NCBI RefSeq assembly: GCF_016612535.1
Contig: NZ_JAENXS010000002.1
Coordinates: forward strand, 186,001 to 250,000
Source: Bradyrhizobium diazoefficiens
GTDB lineage: Bacteria; Pseudomonadota; Alphaproteobacteria; Rhizobiales; Xanthobacteraceae
Direction: 5' to 3'
DNA: 64,000 nucleotides
Of the stretch, positions 33,314 to 42,528 are shown in pieces. Numbering within the stretch: position 1 is the first letter of the stretch; every line of letters starts with the position of its first letter. Below the pieces are notes generated by a model. It searched no databases and was not told the origin of the DNA. It worked only from the letters and a program-made list of their open reading frames with translations. Both the position numbers and the translations under genes were made by a program.

Positions 33314-34510
33314 ATGAATGAACAACCTGAGAACCTCCGAAACTTCACCATCAACTTTGGTCCGCAGCATCCGGCCGCGCACGGCGTGCTGCGTCTGGTG
33401 CTGGAGCTTGACGGCGAAGTCGTTGCCCGCGTCGATCCGCATATCGGCCTGCTTCACCGCGGCACCGAGAAGCTGATCGAGCAGAAGACCTATCTTCAGG
33501 CGATCCCTTACTTCGACCGGCTCGACTACGTCGCGCCGATGAACCAGGAGCACGCCTTCTGCCTCGCCGCCGAGAAGCTGCTCGGCATCGAGGTGCCGCG
33601 CCGCGGCCAGCTGATCCGCGTGCTCTATTGCGAGATCGGCCGCATCCTGTCGCATCTGCTCAACGTCACCACGCAGGCGATGGACGTCGGCGCGCTGACC
33701 CCGCCGCTGTGGGGTTTCGAAGAGCGCGAGAAGCTGATGGTGTTCTACGAGCGCGCCTCGGGCAGCCGCATGCATGCGGCTTTCTTCCGCGTCGGCGGCG
33801 TGCATCAGGACCTGCCGCAGAAGCTGGTCGACGATATCGACGCCTGGTGCGAGCCGTTCCTGAAAGTGGTGGACGACCTCGACCGCCTGCTCACCGCCAA
33901 CCGCATCTTCAAGCAGCGCAACGTCGACATCGGCGTGGTGCCGCTGAAGGAAGCCTGGGAGTGGGGTTTCTCGGGCGTGATGGTGCGCGGCTCGGGCGCG
34001 GCCTGGGACCTGCGCAAGTCGCAGCCCTATGAATGCTACGCCGAAATGGATTTCGACATCCCGATCGGCAAGAACGGCGACTGCTACGACCGCTATCTGA
34101 TCCGCATGGAAGAGATGCGCCAGTCCGTGCGCATCATGAGGCAGTGCATCCAGAAGCTGAACGCAGCCGACGGGAAGGGCCCCGTCGTCGTCGAGGACAA
34201 TAAGGTCGCGCCGCCGCGTCGTGGCGAGATGAAGCGCTCGATGGAAGCGCTGATCCATCACTTCAAGCTCTATACCGAAGGCGTCCACGTGCCGGCCGGC
34301 GAAGTCTATGCCGCAGTCGAGGCGCCCAAGGGCGAGTTCGGCGTCTATCTGATCTCCGACGGCACCAATAAGCCCTACAAGTGCAAGATCCGCGCGCCGG
34401 GCTTTGCGCATCTGCAGGCGATGGACCACATCTGCCGTGGCCACCTGCTCGCCGACGTCTCGGCGATCCTTGGCTCGCTCGACATTGTGTTCGGAGAGGT
34501 CGATCGGTGA
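33314..34510 (+). CDS. nuoD: NADH-quinone oxidoreductase subunit D
   Basis: 49-kDa subunit, 398 residues, which forms the quinone pocket together with NuoB. The conserved N-terminal [13 protein letters not shown] and HRGTEKLIE segments line the quinone site; the C-terminus ends in the conserved DIVFGEVDR. In mitochondria an Arg of this subunit is dimethylated during assembly by NDUFAF7. Here a methyltransferase gene of a different family starts on the last base of the nuoD stop. Confidence 0.98.
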   Translation: MNEQPENLRNFTINFGPQHPAAHGVLRLVLELDGEVVARVDPHIGLLHRGTEKLIEQKTYLQAIPYFDRLDYVAPMNQEHAFCLAAEKLLGIEVPRRGQLIRVLYCEIGRILSHLLNVTTQAMDVGALTPPLWGFEEREKLMVFYERASGSRMHAAFFRVGGVHQDLPQKLVDDIDAWCEPFLKVVDDLDRLLTANRIFKQRNVDIGVVPLKEAWEWGFSGVMVRGSGAAWDLRKSQPYECYAEMDFDIPIGKNGDCYDRYLIRMEEMRQSVRIMRQCIQKLNAADGKGPVVVEDNKVAPPRRGEMKRSMEALIHHFKLYTEGVHVPAGEVYAAVEAPKGEFGVYLISDGTNKPYKCKIRAPGFAHLQAMDHICRGHLLADVSAILGSLDIVFGEVDR

Positions 34511-35472
34511 TGGCGCAGGCGCCCATCCAGTTTGACCGTGCCTCGGGGGCCCTTGAAGGGGCCAACCTGTGGGAGCGGACGGCTGCCTTGGCGCTGGTGA
34601 CGGGATCGAAGATCTCGTCGCACTTCTCGCATATGGGCTACATCGCCTGCGCGAATCTGCTGCGGAAAACGCTGCCTGAGCGCAACATCGCGATCAAGCT
34701 CAACCCGGACGCCGTGTTCGAATTCCCTTACGGCGACGGTTACTGGAGCAAGCTGCTCAACCGCTCCTACAGCTACGAAGACGAACTGGAGCTGCTGTTC
34801 GCCCACTCCATCGACGTCGATTACACCTTGCTCGATTGCGGCGCCAATTATGGCTATTGGTCGGTGCTGGTCTCGAGCAAGCCGTTCGGCTCGCACAAGT
34901 CGATCGCGATCGAGCCGTCGGGGCAGAACTATCCGAAGCTCGCCAACAATGCGCGCGTCAACGGTGGCCGCTTCGAGACCATGAAATGCGCGATCGGCGC
35001 GACCCGCGGCACCGCGCGGCTGTCCGGCACCAAACACGAGGCCTTCAGCATCGCCGGCGATAAAACGGCGGGTGGGGAGGAGGTTCCGGTGCTCGCGCTC
35101 GACAACCTGATCGACGACGGCAAGGTCGCAAGCAACGGCAAGTACCTGATCAAGCTCGACGTCGAGGGCGTCGAGATCGAGGCGATCAGGGGCGGTGCCC
35201 GGCTACTCCAGACCGACAGCGTCATCATGTGCGAGGAGCACGGCAGCGACCGCACTCATGCGGTGTCGCGCTACATCCTCGAACAGACCCCGCTGAAGCT
35301 GATCGTGCTCGATCCCCGCACCAACCGGCTGGAGACTGTGACCGAGCTGTCGATCCTCGATCGCATCAAGGTCTCGACCCACGTCGGCTATAACGTTTTC
35401 GGCACCGCAAGCGCATTCTGGCACGACAGGATCAATGCCCTGAATGCAAAAAACGCGCGCCGTATGCAGTGA
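34510..35472 (+). CDS. FkbM-family methyltransferase inside the nuo operon
   Basis: A 320-residue SAM-dependent methyltransferase of the FkbM type. Motif I is LLDCGANYGYWSVLV (residues about 113-127), the acidic loop follows in AIEPSGQNYPKL, and LIKLDVEGVEIEAIRGG is the FkbM signature. The ATG overlaps the nuoD stop as TGATG, so it is translationally coupled to nuoD, and nuoE starts 11 nt after it. FkbM enzymes usually O-methylate natural products or sugars. The location suggests a role in modifying complex I or quinone, but this is inference. It is absent from textbook nuo operons. Confidence 0.85.
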   Translation: MAQAPIQFDRASGALEGANLWERTAALALVTGSKISSHFSHMGYIACANLLRKTLPERNIAIKLNPDAVFEFPYGDGYWSKLLNRSYSYEDELELLFAHSIDVDYTLLDCGANYGYWSVLVSSKPFGSHKSIAIEPSGQNYPKLANNARVNGGRFETMKCAIGATRGTARLSGTKHEAFSIAGDKTAGGEEVPVLALDNLIDDGKVASNGKYLIKLDVEGVEIEAIRGGARLLQTDSVIMCEEHGSDRTHAVSRYILEQTPLKLIVLDPRTNRLETVTELSILDRIKVSTHVGYNVFGTASAFWHDRINALNAKNARRMQ

Positions 35473-35483
35473 GAGAATAAGAG

Positions 35484-36095
35484 ATGTCCGTCCGCCGATT
35501 AGCACCGAAGGAAGTCCAGCCCGCGAGCTTTGCGTTCACGGACGAGAACCTCGCATTCGCCAAGCAGCAGATCGCGAAATATCCGGCCGGACGCCAGGCC
35601 TCCGCTGTCATTGCCATCATGTGGCGCGCGCAGGAGCAGCACGACGGCTGGGTCTCGGAAGCCGCGATCCGCGTCATCGCCGACATGCTCGACATGCCCT
35701 ACATCCGTGTGCTCGAGGTCGCGACCTTCTACACGATGTTCCAGCTCGCACCCGTCGGCAAGAAGGCCCATGTCCAGGTCTGCGGCACCACGCCGTGCCG
35801 CCTGCGCGGTGCCGAAGATCTGATCCATGTCTGCGAGAGCCGGATCCACCACGATCCGTTCCACCTCTCCAAGGACGGCAATTTCAGCTGGGAAGAGGTG
35901 GAGTGTCTCGGCGCGTGCGTGAATGCACCGATGGTGTTGATCGGCAAGGACACCTACGAGGACCTGACCAAGGAGAGCTTCGGCAAGGTGCTCGACGGCT
36001 TCGCGTCGGGCAGCCCGCCCAAGCCCGGCCCGCAGAACGGCCGCCAGTTCTCGGCGCCGATCGGCGGACCGACCACGCTGAAGGAGACCTCCTGA
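35484..36095 (+). CDS. nuoE: NADH-quinone oxidoreductase subunit E
   Basis: 24-kDa subunit of the NADH-oxidising module, 203 residues, thioredoxin-like fold. The [2Fe-2S] cluster N1a ligands are Cys100, Cys105, Cys141 and Cys145 (CGTTPC and CLGAC). A C-terminal Pro/Gly-rich extension of about 40 residues is longer than in E. coli. The stop overlaps the next small gene. Confidence 0.97.
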   Translation: MSVRRLAPKEVQPASFAFTDENLAFAKQQIAKYPAGRQASAVIAIMWRAQEQHDGWVSEAAIRVIADMLDMPYIRVLEVATFYTMFQLAPVGKKAHVQVCGTTPCRLRGAEDLIHVCESRIHHDPFHLSKDGNFSWEEVECLGACVNAPMVLIGKDTYEDLTKESFGKVLDGFASGSPPKPGPQNGRQFSAPIGGPTTLKETS

Positions 36096-36295
36096 TGCGG
36101 GATCTCCCCACGATTGGAGGGAACGCGGCCGTGAAGAAGTGGGGCTACATCGCCATGCATGCCGCTGCGGCGGCGGCCTTCATCTTCCTGCTGCAGCGCT
36201 TCACCCTGAGCGCGTCGCTGGAATCCAGCCTGCTCTGGGCGCTGACCTTCGCCGTCTGCGCCGCCGGGCTTGCCTACAAGCAAGCCAACCGTTGA
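36095..36295 (+). CDS. Small two-helix membrane protein between nuoE and nuoF
   Basis: A 66-residue protein with two hydrophobic segments (about 18-36 and 42-61) and a basic end (YKQANR). The ATG overlaps the nuoE stop as TGATG and is preceded by AAGGAGA. A GTG at 36131 with GGAGGGA before it is an alternative start giving 54 residues. nuoF begins 15 nt later. It is not one of the 14 core subunits. Expression in step with them suggests an accessory subunit or assembly factor; no family is recognised. Confidence 0.7.
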   Translation: MRDLPTIGGNAAVKKWGYIAMHAAAAAAFIFLLQRFTLSASLESSLLWALTFAVCAAGLAYKQANR

Positions 36296-36310
36296 TCGGA
36301 AAGCACTGAT

Positions 36311-37636
36311 ATGCTCGAGGACAAGGACCGCATCTTCAAGAACCTCTACGGCCTCCATGACTGGGGCCTCGAGGGGGCGCGGCGCCGCGGCGCCTGGGAT
36401 GGCACCAAGGCCATCATCGACAAGGGCCGGGACTGGATCATCAACGAGATGAAGGCCTCCGGTCTGCGCGGCCGTGGCGGCGCCGGCTTCCCGACCGGCC
36501 TGAAATGGTCGTTCATGCCGAAGGAATCGACCGACGGTCGTCCCAGCTATCTCGTCGTCAACGCCGACGAATCCGAGCCCGGCACCTGCAAGGATCGCGA
36601 GATCATGCGGCACGATCCGCATCTGCTGGTCGAGGGCTGCCTGATCGCGAGCTGCGCGATGAACGCGCATGCCTGCTACATCTATGTCCGCGGCGAGTTC
36701 ATCCGCGAGCGCGAGCATCTCCAGGCGGCGATCGACCAGGCCTATGAGGCGAAGCTGGTCGGCAAGGACAATATCAACGGCTGGCCGTTCGACATCTACG
36801 TCGCCCACGGCGCCGGCGCCTATATCTGCGGCGAGGAAACCGCGCTGCTCGAAAGCCTCGAAGGCAAGAAGGGCCAGCCGCGCCTGAAGCCGCCGTTCCC
36901 GGCCAATGTCGGCCTGTTCGGCTGCCCGACCACCGTCAACAACGTCGAGTCGATTGCGGTCGCACCCGACATCCTGCGCCGCGGCGCGGCCTGGTTTGCC
37001 GGCATCGGCCGTCCGAACAATGTCGGTACCAAACTGTTCTGCATCTCCGGTCACGTCGAGCGTCCCTGCAACGTCGAAGAGGCCATGGGCATTCCGTTCC
37101 GTGAGCTGATCGAGAAGCATTGCGGCGGCATCCGCGGCGGCTGGGACAACCTCAAGGCCGTGATCCCCGGCGGCTCCTCGGTGCGCATGGTGCCGGCCGA
37201 GCAGATCATCGACACACCGATGGATTTCGACTCCTTAAGCAAGCTGCGCTCGGGCCTCGGCACCGCGGCCGTGATCGTGATGGACAAGTCGACCGACTTG
37301 ATCCGCGCCATCGCCCGCATCTCCTATTTCTACAAGCACGAGAGCTGTGGCCAGTGCACGCCATGTCGCGAAGGCACCGGCTGGATGTGGCGTGTCTTGA
37401 CGCGCATGGCCGAAGGTCGCGCACATAAACGCGAAATCGACATGCTGCTCGAGGTGACAAAACAGGTCGAAGGCCACACCATCTGCGCGCTCGGCGACGC
37501 CGCAGCGTGGCCGATTCAGGGCCTGATCGCGCATTTCCGTCATGAGATCGAAGCGCGCATCGACCAGTATTCCCACCAGGCCGACATCGACGATGCCGGC
37601 GTCCGCGATCCCGTGAACATGGTCGCGGCGGAGTAG
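36311..37636 (+). CDS. nuoF: NADH-quinone oxidoreductase subunit F
   Basis: 51-kDa flavoprotein, 441 residues, which binds NADH, FMN and cluster N3. The glycine-rich nucleotide site is GRGGAGF at 54-60, the FMN region includes [13 protein letters not shown], and the [4Fe-4S] ligands are Cys346, Cys349 and Cys352 in [12 protein letters not shown], with Cys392. It starts reactions by taking hydride from NADH. Confidence 0.98.
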   Translation: MLEDKDRIFKNLYGLHDWGLEGARRRGAWDGTKAIIDKGRDWIINEMKASGLRGRGGAGFPTGLKWSFMPKESTDGRPSYLVVNADESEPGTCKDREIMRHDPHLLVEGCLIASCAMNAHACYIYVRGEFIREREHLQAAIDQAYEAKLVGKDNINGWPFDIYVAHGAGAYICGEETALLESLEGKKGQPRLKPPFPANVGLFGCPTTVNNVESIAVAPDILRRGAAWFAGIGRPNNVGTKLFCISGHVERPCNVEEAMGIPFRELIEKHCGGIRGGWDNLKAVIPGGSSVRMVPAEQIIDTPMDFDSLSKLRSGLGTAAVIVMDKSTDLIRAIARISYFYKHESCGQCTPCREGTGWMWRVLTRMAEGRAHKREIDMLLEVTKQVEGHTICALGDAAAWPIQGLIAHFRHEIEARIDQYSHQADIDDAGVRDPVNMVAAE

Positions 37637-37640
37637 GGTG

Positions 37641-37850
37641 ATGGCAAACGAACTTGACAACATCGTGCTTCAGTACTTGCGACGCTTTGACGAGAAGCTT
37701 GATCGCGTGGTGGATGAAATGCGTGACGTGAAAGTTCGCCTGACTTCAGTCGAAGAAGGGATGGCGGGTATCAACCGCCGCCTCGACCGTCTGGAAGCGC
37801 GAGTCGAACGGATCGAACGACGGCTCGACCTCGTCGAGCAGCCGCACTGA
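37641..37850 (+). CDS. Short coiled-coil protein between nuoF and nuoG
   Basis: A 69-residue, highly charged protein that is almost entirely heptad-repeat coiled coil (DEKLDRVVDEMRDVKVRL, then NRRLDRLEARVERIERRLDL). It begins 4 nt after the nuoF stop (ATG 37641; GTG 37638 is also in frame) and ends 13 nt before nuoG, so it is part of the operon. Similar short coiled coils occur elsewhere in rhizobial genomes as stand-alone genes. A scaffold or assembly role is possible; a neutral insertion is the alternative. Confidence 0.65.
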   Translation: MANELDNIVLQYLRRFDEKLDRVVDEMRDVKVRLTSVEEGMAGINRRLDRLEARVERIERRLDLVEQPH

Positions 37851-37863
37851 GAAAGACTGACGT

Positions 37864-39939
37864 ATGACCAAGCTCATCATCGACGGCAAAGAGATCGATG
37901 TCCCCGCCGAATACACGCTGCTTCAGGCGTGCGAGGCGGCGGGCGCCGAGATTCCGCGCTTCTGCTATCACGAGCGGCTGTCGATCGCCGGCAATTGCCG
38001 GATGTGCCTCGTCGAGGTGAAGGGCGGCCCGAAGCCGGTCGCGAGCTGTGCCTGGGGCGTGCGCGACTGCCGTCCGGGTCCCAAGGGCGAGCCGCCGGAG
38101 ATCTCCACGCGTTCGCCGATGGTGAAGAAGGCGCGCGAAGGCGTGATGGAATTCCTTCTGATCAACCATCCGCTGGACTGCCCGATCTGCGACCAGGGCG
38201 GCGAGTGCGACCTGCAGGACCAGGCGATGGGCTATGGTGTCGACACCAGCCGCTTCGCCGAGAACAAGCGCGCAGTCGAGGACAAATATCTCGGCGCGCT
38301 GGTCAAGACCTCGATGAACCGCTGCATCCAGTGCACGCGCTGCGTCCGCTTCTCGGCGGAAGTCGCCGGCGCACCCGAGATGGGCGCCACCGGTCGCGGC
38401 GAGGACATGGAGATCACGACGTATCTCGAGCACGCGCTGACGTCGGAACTACAAGGCAATCTCGTCGACATCTGCCCGGTCGGCGCGCTGACCTCAAAAC
38501 CCTATGCTTTCGCGGCCCGTCCGTGGGAGCTCGGCAAGACCCAGTCGATCGACGTCATGGACGGCATCGGTTCTGCGATCCGCGTCGATACCCGCGGCCG
38601 CGAAGTGATGCGCATTTTGCCGCGGATCAACGAGGCCGTGAACGAGGAGTGGATATCGGACAAGACCCGCCACGTCGTCGACGGCCTGCGCACCCAGCGC
38701 CTCGACCGGCCCTATATCCGCGAAGCCGGCAAGCTGCGCGCGGCGAGCTGGCCGGAGGCGTTTGCCGCGATCGCCGCCAAGGCGGCGCGCACCGACGGCA
38801 AGCGTATCGGCGCGATCGCGGGCGATCTTGCCGGCGTCGAAGAGATGTTCGCGATGAAGGATCTGCTCGCCAAGTTCGGCTCGGCCAATCTGGCGGTGCA
38901 GGGCGGCGACGCCTTCGATCCCGCGCTTGGCCGCGGCGCCTACATCTTCAACCCGACGCTGGCGGGCGTCGAGCAGGCGGATGCGCTGCTCATCGTTGGC
39001 GCCAATCCGCGCAAGGAAGCGGCCGTGTTCAACGCCCGCATCCGCAAGCGCTGGCGCGCCGGCGGCTTCAAGGTCGGCGTGATCGGCGCCAAGGCCGATC
39101 TGACCTACGATTATGATCATCTCGGTGCGGGCACCGAGACGCTCGGTGAGCTTGCGGCGGGCAAGCACTCCTTCATGGATGTGCTGAAGAACGCCAAGAA
39201 TCCGGTCATCCTGGTCGGCGCGGGCGCGGCTTCGCGCCACGACGGCGCCGCCATTCTCGCGGCCGCCGCCAGGCTTGCGCTGGACGTCGGCGCGGTGAAG
39301 GATGGCTGGAACGGCTTTGGCGTGCTGCACGAGAGCGCTTCGCGCGTCGGCGCGCTCGACATCGGCTTCGTCGCCGGTCAGGGCGGCCTCAACGCGGCGC
39401 AGATGACCACGTTCGGGACGCTGGATTTGCTGTTCTTGCTCGGCGCCGACGAGATCAAGGCGCCGGACGGCACCTTCGTGGTCTATATCGGCACCCATGG
39501 CGACCGCGGCGCGCATCGCGCCGACGTCATCTTGCCGGCAGCCGCCTATACCGAGAAGTCCGCGATCTACGTCAACACCGAAGGCCGCGTGCAGATGACC
39601 GGCCGTGCCGCGTTTCCGCCGGGCGAAGCCCGCGAGGACTGGGCGATCATCCGTGCGCTCTCGGAAGCGCTCGGCAAGAAGCTCGGCTACGATTCGTTGT
39701 CCGCGCTGCGCCAGGCGATCTTCAAGGCCGTGCCGCATCTGATCCGTCTCGACCAGATCGAGGCAGGCAGCGCCGAGCAGATCAAGAAGCTGGCGGGGAA
39801 GGGCGGTGCGCCCGAGAAGGCGCCTTTCAAGGCCATCGTCGAAGACTTCTATTTGACCAACCCAATCGCGCGTGCGTCCGCCGTGATGGCCGAATGCTCG
39901 CGGCTTGCCTCCGGGCAGATGCTGACCGCAGCGGAGTGA
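37864..39939 (+). CDS. nuoG: NADH-quinone oxidoreductase subunit G
   Basis: 75-kDa iron-sulfur subunit, 691 residues. N-terminal ferredoxin domain with [2Fe-2S] ligands Cys34, Cys45, Cys48 and Cys62; a His-ligated [4Fe-4S] cluster with His102, Cys106, Cys109 and Cys115; and a further [4Fe-4S] with Cys154, Cys157, Cys160 and Cys204. The C-terminal part is a molybdopterin-oxidoreductase-like domain without catalytic role. Length matches the mitochondrial type rather than the longer E. coli form. Confidence 0.98.
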   Translation: MTKLIIDGKEIDVPAEYTLLQACEAAGAEIPRFCYHERLSIAGNCRMCLVEVKGGPKPVASCAWGVRDCRPGPKGEPPEISTRSPMVKKAREGVMEFLLINHPLDCPICDQGGECDLQDQAMGYGVDTSRFAENKRAVEDKYLGALVKTSMNRCIQCTRCVRFSAEVAGAPEMGATGRGEDMEITTYLEHALTSELQGNLVDICPVGALTSKPYAFAARPWELGKTQSIDVMDGIGSAIRVDTRGREVMRILPRINEAVNEEWISDKTRHVVDGLRTQRLDRPYIREAGKLRAASWPEAFAAIAAKAARTDGKRIGAIAGDLAGVEEMFAMKDLLAKFGSANLAVQGGDAFDPALGRGAYIFNPTLAGVEQADALLIVGANPRKEAAVFNARIRKRWRAGGFKVGVIGAKADLTYDYDHLGAGTETLGELAAGKHSFMDVLKNAKNPVILVGAGAASRHDGAAILAAAARLALDVGAVKDGWNGFGVLHESASRVGALDIGFVAGQGGLNAAQMTTFGTLDLLFLLGADEIKAPDGTFVVYIGTHGDRGAHRADVILPAAAYTEKSAIYVNTEGRVQMTGRAAFPPGEAREDWAIIRALSEALGKKLGYDSLSALRQAIFKAVPHLIRLDQIEAGSAEQIKKLAGKGGAPEKAPFKAIVEDFYLTNPIARASAVMAECSRLASGQMLTAAE

Positions 39940-39943
39940 GCCG

Positions 39944-41011
39944 ATGGAATTCTTCGAAAGCGCATTCTGGACCGGCTTCCTCTGGCCGCTGATCATCATG
40001 ATCTTGGAGAGCGTGCTGGTGCTGGTCGTCCTTTTGGTCGCGATCGCCTACATCCTGCTCGCCGACCGCAAGATCTGGGCGGCGGTGCAGATCCGGCGCG
40101 GCCCGAACGTGGTTGGTCCCTGGGGCCTGTTCCAGTCCTTCGCCGACCTCTTGAAGTTCGTGCTGAAGGAGCCGATCATTCCGTCCGGGGCCAACAAGGG
40201 CGTGTTTCTCCTTGCTCCCTTGGTCTCGTGCGTGCTCGCGCTCGCCGCCTGGGCGGTGATCCCGACCAATCTCGGCTGGGTGATCTCCGACATCAATGTC
40301 GGCGTCCTCTTCATCTTCGCGATCTCGTCGCTGTCGATCTACGGCATCATCATGGCCGGCTGGTCGTCGAACTCGAAATACCCGTTCCTGGCTGCGCTGC
40401 GCTCGGCGGCCCAGATGGTGTCGTATGAAGTCTCGATCGGCTTCGTCATCATTACGGTGCTGCTCTGCGCCGGCACGCTGAACTTGTCGGCGGTGGTCGA
40501 AGCCCAGCATGCCCGCGGCCTTGCGGGCCTGATCGGGCTGCCGCAGCTCACCATCCTGAACTGGTACGTCTGGCCGCTGTTTCCGATGTTCGTGGTGTTC
40601 TACGTCTCGGCGCTGGCGGAAACCAACCGTCCGCCCTTCGACCTCGTCGAAGCGGAATCCGAGCTGGTCGCAGGCTTCATGGTCGAATACGGCTCGACCC
40701 CGTATCTCTTGTTCATGCTGGGCGAGTATGTTGCGATCACCACGATGTGCGCGCTGGCGACCATCCTGTTCCTCGGAGGCTGGTTGCCGCCGGTCGACCT
40801 GCCGCCCTTCAACTGGGTGCCGGGGATCATCTGGTTCGCGCTCAAAGTATTCTTCATGTTCTTCCTGTTCGCGATGGCAAAGGCGATCGTGCCGCGCTAC
40901 CGCTACGACCAACTGATGCGCCTCGGCTGGAAGGTGTTCCTGCCGTTGTCGCTGGCGATGGTGGTCGTGGTGGCCGGCGTGCTGCAGTTCGCCGGCATCG
41001 CGCCGAAGTGA
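39944..41011 (+). CDS. nuoH: NADH-quinone oxidoreductase subunit H
   Basis: ND1 homologue, 355 residues, eight helices, joining the quinone site to the proton-pumping arm. Conserved loops [18 protein letters not shown] and [18 protein letters not shown] (quinone-facing, with the E-channel glutamates) are intact. It lies 4 nt after nuoG. Confidence 0.98.
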   Translation: MEFFESAFWTGFLWPLIIMILESVLVLVVLLVAIAYILLADRKIWAAVQIRRGPNVVGPWGLFQSFADLLKFVLKEPIIPSGANKGVFLLAPLVSCVLALAAWAVIPTNLGWVISDINVGVLFIFAISSLSIYGIIMAGWSSNSKYPFLAALRSAAQMVSYEVSIGFVIITVLLCAGTLNLSAVVEAQHARGLAGLIGLPQLTILNWYVWPLFPMFVVFYVSALAETNRPPFDLVEAESELVAGFMVEYGSTPYLLFMLGEYVAITTMCALATILFLGGWLPPVDLPPFNWVPGIIWFALKVFFMFFLFAMAKAIVPRYRYDQLMRLGWKVFLPLSLAMVVVVAGVLQFAGIAPK

Positions 41012-41019
41012 GGGCCGTC

Positions 41020-41514
41020 ATGGGTATCAACATCAACGCCACTGCACGCTCGCTCCTGCTGTCGGAATTCGTCTCGGCACTCTTCCTGGCCATGCGCTAT
41101 TTCTTCCAGCCCAAGCCGACGCTGAACTATCCGTTCGAGAAGGGCCCGATCTCACCGCGCTTCCGCGGCGAGCACGCGCTGCGCCGCTATCCCAACGGCG
41201 AAGAGCGCTGCATCGCCTGCAAGCTGTGTGAGGCCATCTGCCCGGCGCAGGCCATTACCATCGAGGCCGGCCCGCGCCGCAACGACGGCACCCGCCGCAC
41301 CGTGCGCTACGACATCGACATGGTGAAGTGCATCTATTGCGGCCTCTGCCAGGAGGCCTGCCCGGTCGACGCCATCGTCGAAGGTCCGAACTTCGAGTTC
41401 GCGACCGAGACCCGCGAGGAACTGTTCTATGACAAGGCCAAGCTGCTCGCCAACGGCGATCGCTGGGAACGCGAGATCGCGAAAGCGATCGAGCTCGACG
41501 CGCCTTACCGGTGA
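41020..41514 (+). CDS. nuoI: NADH-quinone oxidoreductase subunit I
   Basis: TYKY homologue, 164 residues. Two ferredoxin-type [4Fe-4S] motifs hold clusters N6a and N6b: Cys64, Cys67, Cys70, Cys74 and Cys104, Cys107, Cys110, Cys114, each set ending in CP as usual. The N-terminal amphipathic helix docks it to the membrane arm. Confidence 0.98.
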   Translation: MGININATARSLLLSEFVSALFLAMRYFFQPKPTLNYPFEKGPISPRFRGEHALRRYPNGEERCIACKLCEAICPAQAITIEAGPRRNDGTRRTVRYDIDMVKCIYCGLCQEACPVDAIVEGPNFEFATETREELFYDKAKLLANGDRWEREIAKAIELDAPYR

Positions 41515-41523
41515 GATGAGAGC

Positions 41524-42162
41524 ATGATCCTTCCCGCGCTGTTCTTCTATCTCTTCGCCGGCGTCTGCGTCGCCTCGGCGGTGATGGTGATTGTCTCGCG
41601 CAATCCCGTGCACTCCGTGCTGTACCTGATCCTGGCCTTCGTCAACGCCTCCGGCCTGTTCGTGCTGATGGGCGCCGAATTCCTGGCGATGATCCTGATC
41701 GTCGTCTATGTCGGTGCGGTCGCTGTCCTGTTCCTGTTCGTGATCATGATGCTCGACGTCGACTTCACCGAGCTGCGTGAAGGCTTCATCCAGTATCTGC
41801 CGGTGGGCCTGGTGATCGGCGGCATCTTCCTGTTCGAGCTGCTGCTCACCGTCGGCGTCTGGGTCATCAACCCCAGCATCAGCAAGACCATCACAGCGCC
41901 GATTCCGACCAACGTGTCCAACACCGAGGCGCTCGGCCTGGTGCTCTATACGAAGTACGTCCACTACTTCCAGCTCTCGGGCATGGTGCTGCTGGTCGCC
42001 ATGATCGGGGCCATCGTGCTGACGCTGCGGCACAAGGCGAACGTGAAGCGGCAGGACATCAACGTTCAGAACGCACGCACGCCTGAGATGGCCATGGCAA
42101 TGCGCAAGGTGGCAACGGGGCAGGGGCTTCAGGACAGCGACGCGGCGGAGTGGGTGAAATGA
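41524..42162 (+). CDS. nuoJ: NADH-quinone oxidoreductase subunit J
   Basis: ND6 homologue, 212 residues, five helices. The conserved helix-3 region ([20 protein letters not shown]) with the mechanistically important bulge is intact. The C-terminal tail after the last helix is long and polar. It overlaps nuoK by 4 nt. Confidence 0.97.
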   Translation: MILPALFFYLFAGVCVASAVMVIVSRNPVHSVLYLILAFVNASGLFVLMGAEFLAMILIVVYVGAVAVLFLFVIMMLDVDFTELREGFIQYLPVGLVIGGIFLFELLLTVGVWVINPSISKTITAPIPTNVSNTEALGLVLYTKYVHYFQLSGMVLLVAMIGAIVLTLRHKANVKRQDINVQNARTPEMAMAMRKVATGQGLQDSDAAEWVK

Positions 42163-42467
42163 CGATCGGGCTCGGACATTACCTCGCGGTCGGCGCGATC
42201 CTGTTCACGCTCGGGATCCTCGGCATCTTCCTGAACCGCAAGAACATCATCGTCATCCTGATGTCGATCGAGCTGATCCTGCTCTCGGTCAACATCAATC
42301 TGGTGGCATTCTCGACCTTCCTCGGCGACATCGTCGGCCAGGTCTTCGCGCTGCTGGTCTTGACCGTCGCGGCCGCCGAAGCCGCGATCGGTCTCGCCAT
42401 CCTGGTGGTCTATTTCCGCAACCGCGGCTCGATCGCGGTTGAGGACGTCAATCTGATGAAGGGCTGA
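42159..42467 (+). CDS. nuoK: NADH-quinone oxidoreductase subunit K
   Basis: ND4L homologue, 102 residues, three helices. The two essential membrane glutamates lie in [10 protein letters not shown] and [11 protein letters not shown]. The ATG at 42159 (ATGA overlap with nuoJ) gives the normal family length; a GTG at 42150 would add three residues. Confidence 0.97.
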   Translation: MTIGLGHYLAVGAILFTLGILGIFLNRKNIIVILMSIELILLSVNINLVAFSTFLGDIVGQVFALLVLTVAAAEAAIGLAILVVYFRNRGSIAVEDVNLMKG

Positions 42468-42469
42468 GC

Positions 42470-42514
42470 GCATGATCCGGAAAAGTGGACACCGGTTTTC
42501 CGATCAGATCATGC
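42470..42514. repeat. Rhizobiales-type intergenic palindrome between nuoK and nuoL
   Basis: A 45-bp interrupted palindrome. GCATGATC (42470-42477) pairs with GATCATGC (42507-42514), and CGGAAAA (42478-42484) with TTTTCCG (42496-42502). I recognise this sequence as a type repeated many times in Bradyrhizobium-related genomes. It fills the only sizeable gap within nuoA-N (61 nt) and forms a strong mRNA hairpin just before nuoL. Confidence 0.75.
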
Positions 42515-42528
42515 GGAAAGAGTAAGTC

